Source: Onchocerca volvulus (Eukaryota; Nematoda; Chromadorea; Rhabditida; Onchocercidae). From it: a stretch of 64,000 nucleotides of DNA. Below, one piece after another: positions 54,801-63,000 of the stretch (position 1 is its first letter; each line of letters begins with the position of its first letter). The stretch spans positions 7,068,001 through 7,132,000 of the forward strand of contig HG738137.1 in the NCBI GenBank assembly GCA_000499405.2, written 5' to 3'. The translations under genes and the position numbers were made by a program. The notes beneath the pieces are model-generated. The model worked only from the letters and a program-made list of their open reading frames with translations, made no database searches and was not told the origin of the DNA.

Positions 54801-57800
54801 TACCAGCAAAATTTAATGAAAGAATCAGTGTTGTAACTGTGCAGTTCGGAAGTAACTGAAAGCACTTCGTCAAACCCAACCCAAAATCATTTCGTTGTGC
54901 AAAGAGTTGAGGCCGCGTCAGATTCGTACTTATGGGCCAAAGGATATTTTGATTTATATACAATTCCAAGTTACACAAAGAGATTAATGATTTCATGGCT
55001 ACAAATAAATGAGGGCCTACTTTTGGTTTTTGTTTTTTCGCACGTAAACGCCGCTCATCTTCGTCGCGCCGACGACGCTCTTCTTCCGCTCGTCGGCGTT
55101 CATCATCCAACCGCCTCCTTTCACGTTCTCTTCTCGCTTCATCTTCAAGCTGTCGACGAAGTTCATCTTCTCGACGACGACGTTCTTGCTCTTCTTCCTC
55201 ACGACGTCTTCGATCTCTATCCTCTTTTCTCTTTCTTTCCCGTTCTGCATCCTCTTCCTCACGTCTTCGACGTTCACGTTCCCGCTCTGCATCCTCTTCC
55301 GCTTGCTTTCTTCTGCGATATTCCTCTTCCTCACGTCTTCGACGTTCACGTTCCCGCTCCGCATCTTCCATTTCTCGCCTTCGTGCATCCTCGTCTGCTT
55401 TTCGTCTCGCTTCATCTTCTGCAGCTCTACGTCTAGCATCCTCCATCCTTCGTCTTGCTTCATCTTCCGCTCTTCGACGTGCATCCTCCGCCGCCTCACG
55501 TTCACGGCGTAAGCGATCAGCTTCTTCTGCTGCTCGACGTGCATCCTCAGCATCTTTACGTTGCTTCCGGAGGCGATCAGCATCTTCCAGTGCTTTTAGT
55601 CGAGCTGCTTCGAACTGGCGACGTTTTTCTTCCTCTTCAGCTCGTCTTCGTTCATCGTTCTCCTAGAATAAATGCGTGGCAGCAGGAAGACAGATGAACA
55701 AGAAATATCGTTGCACAAAGTAGAGACTATATGTCAAATAATGTTTGTCTTTTAACTGCCGCACCTCAGTGCATGCCTGCAAGTAAATGAGAGAGAGAGA
55801 GAGATGGGATGACAACAACAAGATGACGAACATCTGGAACCCAAAACCAACCGATGTAAAACAGAGTATCCTGATGTGAAGAAAGAAAGCAAATGAAGCA
55901 AGAAATGGGAACAAAAATGCGCACACAATTATAAGGCAACGGTGATGGCTGCAACGACGTGTAAAAAAAAAAAAAAAAAAAAGACATGTTTGTGAAGTGC
56001 AGTCTGAAAAACCCAATGGAAATTACTGTATGAATAGTCGTAGGAATTTCTTAATTTCTTCTTTTAAAATCCATAAAGTTCCAGGTTGTTTCGATACATC
56101 TTCCAGTGCATCTATATAACTGATGGATACCTAAAATGTTGTTAAAGCATGCAAACAGAAAGTCAATTTGGTGTTAGTACATAAATTTCTAAACGAATCC
56201 AAAACTGCGCTCTCTTCGTTTTGGAAAAGCTCATAAAGTGCTTAATGATACAACAATTTTTAATTTTGGCTCAGAAATGATAATAATAAAAAAAATGGAC
56301 TTGAAGATATTTAATCAGAAAGTCATATTATAACAGTGTGATAAGCGTCTTCGAATAAAAATAACGTTAGGATTTTTAACCTGGAAATGGTTTTTTGAGA
56401 AATTTTTGAAATTTTAACGGTGAATTTGTTACAATATTATTAATACTTGAGTAATATCTGACTTTTATACTCTGATCAAAATGTCATGAGAAACAAGATT
56501 CTAATTTTAAACAATAAATGAATTATAAATTATACAATCCATTTTCTGTAGATCCAGAAAAAATTGTACCAATCCTGAATTTTGGGTCAATTTATGCCTT
56601 TATTATGGCTATTCTGCTGCTGCTGCTGTTGCTGCTGCTGTTAATAAGGGAAGCTAGCTAAAAAATAGCAATAAATGGTCAATGAAGCCAAGAAAAATAG
56701 GACAAATGGAAATAAGAAAGAATGTTGGAGCCACTAAAATTATAAGTGTTGAAAAATAGAAATCAATGCTAAAATATATAAGCATGTGTCGACGCATAGC
56801 TGGCTACAACTTTGTTGAAATCGGTTGGTTTCGAAATTTCAAATTTTTGAAATGTCATTTAATTTTTAGAATTATTTCATGCCAATAGCATCATTAAATG
56901 ATGCCATGACTCACTTCACTGCAGTAACACATACAGTATTCGACCGGATGCGCAGTCATCTCATTGGCGTTATGCAGTCCTGAGATTCATTGAAATAATA
57001 ATCTATTGTTTTTGATTTTCAGAAATTTCAGTTTAATGTGCAGTGATGAGCTAATAACAAATTTGGAGGTTGGTCGCATCGTTTTAAAAAAACGGAATTC
57101 CAGAAAGAAAGTACGAGGACTTCCTAAGCTTTTCGGAGATAGCATTATCCGTAGATTCATCGCAGTATGTCTTTTTATGTAACATAGCTTTACCCGATGG
57201 TAGCGAACAAACCTTCCAAAAACTCATACTGCCATCAAACTGTTATATTAAATATAAGTTCTATTAGCTTATTAAAAAGATTCCAATTTCTTTTACATAC
57301 ATCACTTATAGTATAGAATTCGAAAAGGTAAAAAATTATTAACCTGCTTTTTTCGCTTCCAATTCTGGATCAATATTTGCATTATATTGCGACGTTCAAG
57401 TATTAATGAACTCAGCTGAGCAAATCGTCGATTTAGATGTTCTAATTCTTCCATTACTTGTTGCGCCCCATTCTTCGGTTGTGGTATTGAACGACGGAAG
57501 CTATTTCGGATGTCTGGACCATGAATGTTAATGATATTTTCCATGTACTGCATCAAACGATTATCATAACCCTGAAAATAATCGAACTTTCATCATGAAA
57601 TCCATATAAATTTTCAACTAAAAGACCTACCAATTTTTCTCTTGCAAATTATAAGCAGAAATTTCTACTGATCTCGGCAAAGCAATAAAATACTAAAAGT
57701 AATCTCACTTTAGCACCCAAATGCAGTTAAAGGTACCTTTGCTTCACGAATGAATTTTCCACCTTCACGGTTCACATTTTCTACTGCCTCTGTACGTTCC

Positions 57801-60800
57801 TGTAACTGAGAATATTCGGCAATAAGTTGATCTAATTGTTGTTGATACTGCTCTGGACGAAGTTCTTCAGGTTTACGCAAACTATAAAATTTTATTTCTT
57901 CTTTCCTTGTTTGAAATAAAAAGTAGAAGTTTTTTGATAAATTGATGAAAAAAAATCTGAATAGAATTTGCAGGTTCTATTCCGAACGTGATCTTCTCCC
58001 TCCCAAATTTCACAGATCTTCAGATTAATCTATGATATAATGAGAAAAAATTTGAAAGAAGTAAAAAAATTACGAATATCAATTACTTCTCAATTTGTAA
58101 CGTCAATTCTTTTCCATGATAAGTTCATATCAACCGGAAATATTTAATTATAAGATTGCGATCTATCAAGACAATAATAAGAATTTCTGAAAAAATTTCT
58201 AAAACCAGAATGCACCTATTAATGGTAGCTTCGACATTATCAAGCCATTTGATTTCATTTTCATATTCGGTACGGTAAACTATTTGAGTTTGCAGAACAT
58301 GTTCAGCAGTTTTCAAGCGATCAACCACTTGCGAACAAACATTTTCCCAGCGAACGGTTGTTGTTTGCACTTCATCTTCTAATCGATCAACATCTGGATG
58401 ACTGCAAATAAATGTTTTTTTATTCTGCTACATTAAAATTTGCGACTTTTTACTGAAGTTTTCTGGCATTCAACACAATTCTGTTCGTTATCGATGGCAT
58501 ACTGCATATCATCAAAATCAACTCTCTCTTCCCACTAGATTCTCAATTCACGTATAATTCACTAAAATTTACTTTGGTGACTGCCGAGTTCTTGAAACAT
58601 GTTGACGTAGAAGAGCAATGTTACGATTGAGAGCATCAACAATAGTCTGTTGTTGTTGCAATACCATATTCAATTCAAGCAACTGCGAATGAATACCTCG
58701 TAGCTTATCCAAAGAGGCTGGCATATCATCAAATGAATTGAGCATAATTTCATGCCGTCGTACAATATCCGTTACCTATAAAAACTCTCCATGTCACAAA
58801 TCCATAAACATACTTTAGTAAATAATAATTCGACTTACACTTCAAAAGAAACTTTCCCAATTATATTTAATAATCTGCATTTACACAGGTAAATAAATTA
58901 CAATGGTATGTAATTACTTTTATAAAGTTTGTATTGGAAAAGCCAAAAATATATACTTATACATAGTATCACTGCCTCAATAAGACTAGAAGCTATAGCT
59001 CGATAAGCAATGCTAATACAACTGGGAAGTCCAACAACAAAATGAACTAAACTATAAGCATAAAAAAACGTTAGATTTATCCAATTTTCTTATATTATAC
59101 CTTTAAATGATGTTAGTATTCAATCAACTTTTAATCTTTCTCAATAAACTTTGCAAATAAAAAAAGGATTACAACATGGCTCAGATCATTTCACTGAGTT
59201 TTAACAAAAGGCTTTGTATTCCATTAAGGACGATCACCATCCATACCTACTTCATTTTTTATACTGACTCGAAAAGATCACAACAAGAAATATCAGTAAC
59301 TAATAAAGATATGAACAAGATTTATTAGAGAATTACCTCAACCAGTCCATTCAGCACAGCTTCTAAAGACTTTAATCGCTCAACATACATCCTCGACAGT
59401 TCCCACAAATCCTCCCAACGACCACTTAAGTGATCAAAATTAGCTCGCTGTGATGGTGTTGGTTCATGAATTTGCCGAAACAGCTCATTTACAGTTGATA
59501 CATCAACATCTAATGCTTGCAATCCATCCTCGAAATCTTTATGTCCAGTGGTTAGCCGTTCAAGCTCCTCTCGTGATCTTGGAATATTCTAAAGTGAATT
59601 TTTAAAAATGGAGTGTCGAAAAAGTTGTCCAGTTCCAATCTTTTTGAGTAATGCAAGAAGTTATTACTGGACATTTTATTCGTTTACTCAAAACAGTACC
59701 TGCATAACCCGATCGTTCAGATTCCGATACGCTTCATCGAGTCTAGCAAGCAACTCTGCAATTTTTGCATCAAACTGAGCTCCAACTTCGGGTTCTGAAA
59801 TATGATAATTAAGCAGTGATATTTACCAGATACATGAAACAGCATGCTATTTTGATCATCAAATTATTAACAGTATCATGAATCTATACAATTTCTAATT
59901 TGATACCTTTGGGACGATTCATTTGATTTAGAAGATCGTAGAAATGTTCATTGGTTAATTTCAATTCTTCTCTAAGTCTCATCGCCAATGGATCATTCGG
60001 TTCTAGCTCAGAAAGCAGTTTATGAGCATCATCATTCAGGGCTTTGATGATCGCATCTCTTTCTTCTGGACTCATTGCAGCAAAAGTATTCAAATTCCAG
60101 TTACTAAAAGTTAGGGATTTCAGATCACAAAGCAGATACCCAGAATTTCACTCTAATAAATTTTGGCCCGATGAAACAAGCGATTATTTTTCTTTTTTTT
60201 ACAAAAATATTTACCAAGCATCTTAACTATTTAAAACTAAGTTTTTCACTATTTAGTTACTTGCGTTTCATGAATTATATGAAATATACATTTACCGTAT
60301 CTGAGCCATTGTATTCAGAACCATATTGTACCGTACCATACGATGTTTTTGTGCCCAAAGTCGGCGTAATTTTTCTAAGCTTGTATGTAATCGATTAAGG
60401 TATGCGGTAATGCGAGAATCTGGCGGCAAAATACGGAACACTACAGATGGGGCAAAAATTTCTGCACCACCTGGCCCACGAATCTTCCAACGTATCAGAT
60501 CCGAATTATCAACCAAAATACATTCGTCGCCTAAACACAAAATTGATCAGAAAAAAATCTTCGTGAAAATTCTAACTAAAAATGATCACTATGGAACTGA
60601 ATTTCCAAATACTTAATTAATGTATTCGAAATCGATAATAATCAAATTATACAATGCAAAATTTGATGATAAGGTATTTATATGACGAACGTATTGTCCA
60701 TCACAAAAACTATCAGATGATTGAGTCTACGAAAATGAAATATTCCATCATGGAAGAATATTTAAATAAAAATCTCACCTTCTCTTATTGTAACATCTTT

Positions 60801-63000
60801 ATCGGTATAATCAGCTAAAGCAATAACCGAAATTGGTCTTTGAATCTGTTCACCACGTTGCCACAGGGGTGAAATTTGGGAACTTCGTTCGGTAAGTGTC
60901 ATCAGGATACTATGATATTTTTTGATTAATTCACTGATTTCATCCAATTCACGCAACATTTGTTCACCTTCTTCCAATGAAAATTCACTTTTATTATATT
61001 TTCTCGCCAACATTTCAGACTGTTTAATCATCCATTCTTCCGCAGCATTCGCATCTTCCATGAACTGCAGAAAAAAAGCAAAAGATTTTGCACTCTCAAG
61101 TTTCGAGACTTTTCAAGACTCAAGTTTCAAGATTTTGTGCTTAAGGGCAAGTCTTCTATTGAATACTTTTTTCAATACTCTAAAACATATATCATAATAC
61201 TGAGATGTAAATGAAATTCAGCATTAAAATCATGGCATATCTTCATCAAACAATAAACAACATACCGACACTAATTTTCATACTCAAGTAGCAAAGACAT
61301 TAAAATTCACAAATCAAATGTTTTTATTAAATATTGCATTCGTTTTCAAGCTTTTAAAATAATTTATGGAAAATTTCGTAATAATGAAACACTTTACCAC
61401 ATTTAGTAACTCTGCTAAAATCTCTTTAGTTGTTGTAGTAACAGCTGAGGAAATAAAGAGAATGTTTAGAATTCAGCAAATTATGCACTTTCCATACAGT
61501 TTCAATAGACTTTGTACATAAATCTTACAGTGCAATTGTAGATTTTGCGCAAAAAAACTCTGTATTGCTCTTTTGCTCTAGCCATTAATTGATATCCAAT
61601 TAATAATCACTAATAGGATCACCTGGACTGCAGAAAATCCTATACAACACATCCCCTTATGGTAGGGCGTTATTTGTCCGATATGCACAATACTTTTAAA
61701 GGGAGAATCTACGTCAGCAACCATTAGTCGCATTTACTCATTCATTTGCCAATAAGAAAAAGATGTGCAGTTTAAAAGGAATTACTCGTAACAACATAAA
61801 AAACAATGGTTGAAAGTAGGGCAATTTTCTCTCTCCATTTGATATTTAAATTTTAAATCAAATTTTTCCATGAAACGACGAAAAACATAATGGGAATAGA
61901 AAAGAGCACGCATCAACAATCTACAACGGCATTTTCATTTCCGTAAGCTATTTTTTTCAGGATTAAATAATGCCATTAGCGAATTAATCAGCACTTCTAA
62001 TTAAATATTAGCGATAGGAAAAAACTCGAAAACTGTGTATGTGTGTAAGTTCCACACATAAATCTGTTAAGTCTGTGGAATCATACCGAATTAAGATTAA
62101 GCGCATCGCGCAGATGTTGTTCAAGACATTTCGATAGTGCTAACAACCAATCCCACTTCCGCTGCATTGCATTCAGATAAAATTCAATTACATGAATAGC
62201 TGGATGGCCTTGATTTAAGAGAGCTGCGCCTTTGTTGTGCACGTCGTTGAAACGTGGCTCTCGAAGTTCAATTTCATGAAGAAGCTAAAAAAAATCAGCG
62301 TTTCTAATTAAAATTTGACATAACAATTAACAAATTCTAAAAATATTGAGATTTTTAATTTATTTTGAAATCGTAAATTTCTTTTTGACATTAACCATTC
62401 ATTTAACTTCTATGATAAATTTTTAATACATCCACCTATCCAACATTATCATTCATACATGGTAAACAGTCATACCTCACCTCAATCAGTGATACATTCG
62501 CAATCCAAACACATTTTCTATAGGATTTTTATCCCAAAGAAAACTCACAGAATTACAATGATTTCTAAATTCTTCGCACAGTTTGTATGAAGAAAAATGA
62601 ACAGTGAAAGTTAAGATCCAAAGAAAGTTTACAATATTCCAGCCATAAAATGAGTTTCTCAAAGATATTGAAAAGAAAGGAATTTTTGAACAAATCAAAA
62701 CAAACAAATTTATGTGGAAAACACAATTTATCATAAATATAAAAGCCGAAATACCTGTTTATAATAATTCTGTAGCATGGGTAAATCAAGTTGTTTGATA
62801 TCGGACCAATTTCTAGAAACTTCAATGTCTTCCCTCTCATTGATCCATACAATTTCATGCTGTGCTCCACGGATAAACGCGATCAAAGTATCCAAATCAA
62901 GCATACGCCCAGCTGATAAATCTCGCAACTGTTGATATTCGCTTTCCAATATGCTAAGCAATTCACAGTATTCGTGGGTATCTTCTGCAGATATCTCTGC
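17773..63000 (-). CDS. vab-10: Spectraplakin VAB-10 (MACF1/dystonin/plectin family), 5' end outside window
   Basis: One gene gives two protein types. Shared plakin exons (12, 63000 to 56098) lead either to the plectin-like A end (55662 to 48862) or to the MACF-like B end (63 further exons, 46061 to 17773). In-window coding lengths are about 768 shared, 2,178 A-specific and 3,700 B-specific residues. Spectraplakins bind actin through N-terminal calponin-homology domains (not seen, presumably right of 64000). The A form links to intermediate filaments at hemidesmosome-like fibrous organelles, and the B form links actin to microtubules through GAS2. In C. elegans, vab-10 is needed for epidermal attachment and resistance to muscle tension. 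Domain order, SH3 insert, EF-hand/GAS2 end and the nested A-terminal exons all support orthology. Sub-features below give the exon blocks. Family identity is very secure; individual exon ends are by eye. Confidence 0.95.
18890..20030 (-). CDS. vab-10: vab-10B GAS2 (GAR) microtubule-binding domain
   Basis: The domain is split over exons 19952-20074, 18988-19105 and the start of 18708-18898. It reads [19 protein letters not shown], then [20 protein letters not shown], then [19 protein letters not shown] and GAKGRTN. The [22 protein letters not shown] core is almost the same as in vertebrate MACF1, one of the strongest matches in the window. The paired Cys of R-C-N-C and the later D-P-C-R are the zinc-ligand region of GAS2 domains. 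Compared with vertebrates, the segment between H-Y-R and F-G is shorter by a few residues (no R-F-F-L-G-N-Q). The acceptor TTTTCCAG at 19106-19113 was chosen because it keeps phase 0. Confidence 0.93.
20173..20534 (-). CDS. vab-10: vab-10B EF-hand pair (2 exons)
   Basis: Exon 20372-20534 holds the first EF-hand: a leading helix, [20 protein letters not shown] and GIIAS, with loop [12 protein letters not shown]. Exon 20173-20285 holds the second: [20 protein letters not shown]. Vertebrate spectraplakins have a 12-residue loop of the type DRDGDGYIDYYE at this place. Here the loop reads [11 protein letters not shown], one residue short, which should disturb calcium geometry. The first loop has Ser at the last (usually Glu/Asp) position. 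So both loops look weak for calcium; in MACF1 the EF-GAR unit works partly as a structural module. The pair lies directly between the rod and GAS2, as in all spectraplakins. Confidence 0.9.
21035..46061 (-). CDS. vab-10: vab-10B spectrin-repeat rod (56 exons)
   Basis: About 3,345 residues of three-helix spectrin repeats, roughly 30 repeats, in small exons. First is 45915-46061 ([20 protein letters not shown]). Others include 44378-44577, 42170-42347, 41422-41676, 39452-39722, 38314-38573, 36006-36262, 33772-34028, 31271-31546, 29026-29286, 28343-28569, 26331-26561, 24676-24942, 22800-23031 and 21846-22085. The last is 21035-21155. Aromatic and W-x-x-L signatures recur ([40 protein letters not shown]). 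Phase is continuous over nearly all joins. The smallest exons are 23088-23150 (63 bp) and 44663-44728 (66 bp). The rod is an elastic spacer between actin-binding and microtubule-binding ends. The joins at 31271 and 22474 appear to use GC rather than GT donors. Introns of up to 1.5 kb between these exons show no other genes. Confidence 0.93.
23395..23455. repeat. vab-10: 31-bp tandem duplication touching a splice donor
   Basis: CCAATTAATTAATTCAACAA then TAGAAATTACA occurs twice back to back. On the minus strand the right copy begins with the donor GTAATTTC of the rod exon 23456-23667, and the left copy repeats the same GTAATTTC 31 bp into the intron. So the duplication made a decoy donor. TTAATTAATTGAATCAACCA, a related string, lies just left (about 23372). 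Confidence 0.7.
38700..38790. repeat. vab-10: (AT)n microsatellite with an internal TAACCTAATAAAT duplication
   Basis: A run of TA dinucleotides is interrupted twice by AACCTAATAAA inside a vab-10 rod intron. It is likely to vary in length between individuals. No coding or regulatory role is visible. Confidence 0.85.
46062..48861 (-). other. vab-10: 3' flank of the VAB-10A terminal exon / vab-10B intron
   Basis: This 2.8-kb stretch lies between the VAB-10A stop (48862-48864) and the first B-only exon (46061). It must include the VAB-10A 3' UTR and poly(A) site, and it is intron for VAB-10B. No exon with spectrin, plakin or other similarity was found. The short frames at 47602-47808 and 48199-48393 have no recognisable content. 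It could also hold an internal promoter for rod-only transcripts, but nothing in the sequence shows that. Confidence 0.6.
48862..54756 (-). CDS. vab-10: VAB-10A terminal exon: about 50 plakin repeats
   Basis: A single uninterrupted exon of 1,964 codons and a TAG stop, starting after ATTTATTTCAG. The translation opens [20 protein letters not shown] with an acidic linker. It then runs through roughly 50 repeats of about 38 residues with the plakin pattern D-x-x-T-G-x-x-h-(S/T)-h-x-E-A-h-x-x-G-h-h-D (for example [48 protein letters not shown]). Two longer linkers interrupt the array, one containing [18 protein letters not shown] and one [18 protein letters not shown]. The C-terminus is Ser/Thr-rich. 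In plectin and desmoplakin such repeats bind intermediate filaments. In nematode VAB-10A they serve fibrous organelles in the epidermis. Exon length is extreme beside the roughly 170-bp exons of the rod. ATG at 54756 is an exon-internal codon, not a start. Confidence 0.96.
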   Translation of the reverse strand: MPSLSHGMQQAIVSEGGELEEFEEIQDVPERATIAEHEDEMQMYQEETITKTQFYEMEGILHKQTGEILTFVEAIRQGLLDLHSGGGEFYDIVSGARISLEKAAELGYIDGGFHEVLNTHYGVRHPETGESLSLLEAIQIGLYDPDIRQLRDIETGEILPMYDCISRGIITLDTQHRLLKMGVLKLPPMSLENAIEQGVVNRETGHFTGKYTRETMPLKDALYNGYIQIGGCRPHTMIAVTLSECLETGLIDGYSGEFVDKHSGEKITLREAVSKQYTLLNLHVPEIVKTDENRRITLSEAIVRNVVNTRQGNFNDLLKSQNLTLQEAFSKDLIQKPLTLTEINQKDLIDSTNKFIDGGTKNRFTLLEAIAAGLLDPDVRHIVDPDEKDVISIAEALERGLLEPDGRIMLQKQQKIFSINEAVSDGLLIKRVRHSIFNVKGIKNTKTGENLTFNEAVNCGIIILQAERIVDLATNQSFLISDCADKDLLDPMLFEFLTTLLGIKNGSKENMTVIRAVAKGFIDPQKGIYVDKRTNRELSPKQAYDEGLLTLKGALQLSSMLNIHPSLVTPVKKIDHKKRIRRPGQSQDTTTDEVKVTLAEAMKQGLIDSRTHRFRQGDTEMSFEEALNQGLIHPSDEWIVPSKSAGVGPTVEEKITESVTETAQQLAPKFYPDKNIEETVTTVKKVRKTETTALGGPGGVSVYRAVTGSKDSFEVPADGYHILDAERKGYVNLNTGTVSLPNLDRSLTLQEAFQLGILDNRSITLLDPSTGSHIPIVEAMNKKIMDKNGFMKWKGQTVNLQTLINNKVVLVEAEAPVGVGSSKKKVMQFSPGSDAVISFRPIGTATVEETEQSWTFDSSRGELVDHVTEERLTLDAALATGKIDREDLRVFDTLTAREMSFEEAEKWGVIDEKDHYYLDKRENKRYSLAQAALQHRVFPTGGVPENAADAIHTTYKIQKRSELSKKEALFGGPSEYTEQTLTNALDSNWYDAKSGMFTHPQTQKQMSLKESIIKGLFNPYGTTVLDKRRMRELSLLEAIDENIINDAEGTVLNTETGKFVDLKTAHSQGLLRSKSIPQSLEGALLSGKLDLYTGRLTTPDGGGVKLEDAIATKLIDSQSIVFHDPSTGEELPYNTAVTNKIIDPVKGIVYTKNMTEVMTFPQALTSGVLSGSGSRTHTPQKPQSTRLIERKLQLTPYAPEPAASELAERPTVAIMEQRIRGPGRQEMVDLGGGKQVMVKVVRGEGGVEKGEYVDPSSGMKFTIQLHGDPYMTEAKTVVKSTAQVQSIQLEPHAEFVGIDKIRDKRNGRVMSLQDAQRIGIARIDKKGKQMTKTYSVFRSNIQNAVTRGVIDARGEKLSLEDAVRAKLVDLQNLTYLNPKTGDALTLAQAANMGLVDVTLSETLPKGVCHPANGERISVQRAIELGIINPKTGEVKNPFTNEKLAWLDIMKPVYASLTMEGVYDPTKGYGVPILTALIEGLINASTGQYSNIITAETISLKDASNKGLIDAETYKAITEPFLVDYRTKRKLNLIEAVQNKLVDPKNKTIQFDEQIIMPVSRATSEGKIPLFIGEKLKRIDKMTFAEALSKGMIDVAQNRFTDSDSGRQMSINQAIEEGYIDTGNVEALEGSDERNLANILFTEEFDEISGRIRDKKSGLYLTFKSAVDRDVIDGDSLLHDLESSHTMTVKEALSQEVIDSDGKYIHKRTGIRITLKDALEKGLIALIASPMQAAQAVAEAVKRRDAEGYRFKLESVDEWKTESGTPRYREEIIIRKLSSPHRPEPGLSRRVRSSSDASRGSRGKSLVDDPQAMADLQHEFLDNLRGLGFDVEEKVIELPEGTSRVSIREAAESGLLDLITGDIVHPASGRRYSIPRAVHMKMMTPDTARRMMETLNISVEELGQAPIIESASVSPSESGIKVYTKTVSWRGQPSELRQSTDPLAPYTTYASSTSSPSMRTSDVFP
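55021..55662 (-). CDS. vab-10: VAB-10A charged helix (Glu/Arg rod) exon
   Basis: A 642-bp exon (214 codons, phase 0 at both ends) from [15 protein letters not shown] to KKQKPK, joining the plakin-repeat exon at 54756. The sequence is almost only Glu, Arg, Asp, Ala, Lys and Leu: [20 protein letters not shown], then blocks of [12 protein letters not shown]. Charges alternate in runs that favour i to i+4 salt bridges, so it should form a continuous helix. Leu is sparse, which suggests a single alpha-helix in the Arg-rich half and a coiled coil near the start ([20 protein letters not shown]). It takes the place of the much longer plectin coiled-coil rod. At 0.15 nm per residue it would span about 32 nm. 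The DNA has near-duplicate blocks of about 70 bp (about 55250 and 55330), so repeat copy number may vary between isolates. Confidence 0.93.
55789..55804. repeat. vab-10: Short (GA)n run
   Basis: Eight GA units in the intron between 55663 and 56097. Next to it, an A-run of about 19 bases lies at 55965-55983. Both are simple sequence. Confidence 0.8.
56098..56130 (-). CDS. vab-10: vab-10 33-bp exon at the A/B branch point
   Basis: GTATCCATCAGTTATATAGA then TGCACTGGAAGAT, encoding [11 protein letters not shown], follows the acceptor ACATTTTAG and ends before GTATCG. It corresponds to Q-Y-I-N-A-I-K-D in plectin, the end of the plakin domain. It ends in phase 0. Both the A route (GAG AAC GAT at 55662) and the B route (GAA GAT TTG at 46061) begin in phase 0, so this is the natural branch exon. 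A longer form ending at 56027 is possible, but its phase fits neither route. Confidence 0.65.
56098..63000 (-). CDS. vab-10: vab-10 plakin domain (12 shared exons)
   Basis: Exons: 62755-63000, 62087-62284, 60779-61064, 60296-60530, 59907-60103, 59700-59794, 59337-59588, 58573-58775, 58216-58401, 57737-57881, 57344-57571 and 56098-56130, all in phase, about 768 residues. The first reads [20 protein letters not shown] then [20 protein letters not shown], matching plectin and MACF1 spectrin repeats of the plakin domain (W-L-N-E-R-E-E motif). The second has [20 protein letters not shown] then [13 protein letters not shown]. The third and fourth carry the embedded SH3. Later exons give spectrin repeats such as [20 protein letters not shown]. 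The plakin domain is the rigid adaptor that docks membrane receptors in both isoforms. The exons are shared by VAB-10A and VAB-10B because they precede the branch. Confidence 0.94.
56614..56640. repeat. vab-10: (CTG)n microsatellite in intron
   Basis: CTGCTGCTGCTGCTG, one TTG, then CTGCTGCTG: nine triplets with one interruption. It reads as CAG repeats on the coding strand. It lies in the intron 56131-57343, so it is not translated in the exon model given here. Confidence 0.85.
60410..60841 (-). CDS. vab-10: vab-10 SH3 domain inside the plakin domain
   Basis: The SH3 is split by the intron 60531-60778. The first half, [20 protein letters not shown], ends the exon 60779-61064. The second half, [20 protein letters not shown] then [17 protein letters not shown], opens exon 60296-60530. 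The A-x-A-D-Y motif, the R-W-K of the n-Src side and A-P-S-V-V-F at the end match plakin SH3 domains. In plectin this SH3 is packed against a neighbouring spectrin repeat and lacks several usual polyproline-binding residues. The ALADY here keeps the aromatic at the ALYDY position but not the first Tyr, as in other plakins. Confidence 0.92.

Noticed and set aside
55017..55583. 188-codon minus-strand frame rich in Met, Val and Lys
   Set aside because: It is a +1 shadow of the same charged exon. Only the E/R frame has matching phase at both splice sites.
54897..55697. Plus-strand open frames of 80-179 codons
   Set aside because: They mirror the Glu/Arg helix exon. The codon composition (GAA/CGT) leaves several frames open on both strands, giving His/Pro/Leu- and Ser/Phe-rich shadows.
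56027..56130. Longer version of the vab-10 branch exon
   Set aside because: Ending at 56027 leaves phase 2, which fits neither the A nor the B acceptor, while ending at 56098 fits both.
61385..61440. Candidate exon ([15 protein letters not shown]) between plakin exons
   Set aside because: It needs phase 1, but exons 62087-62284 and 60779-61064 join directly in phase 0 and match the plakin alignment without it.
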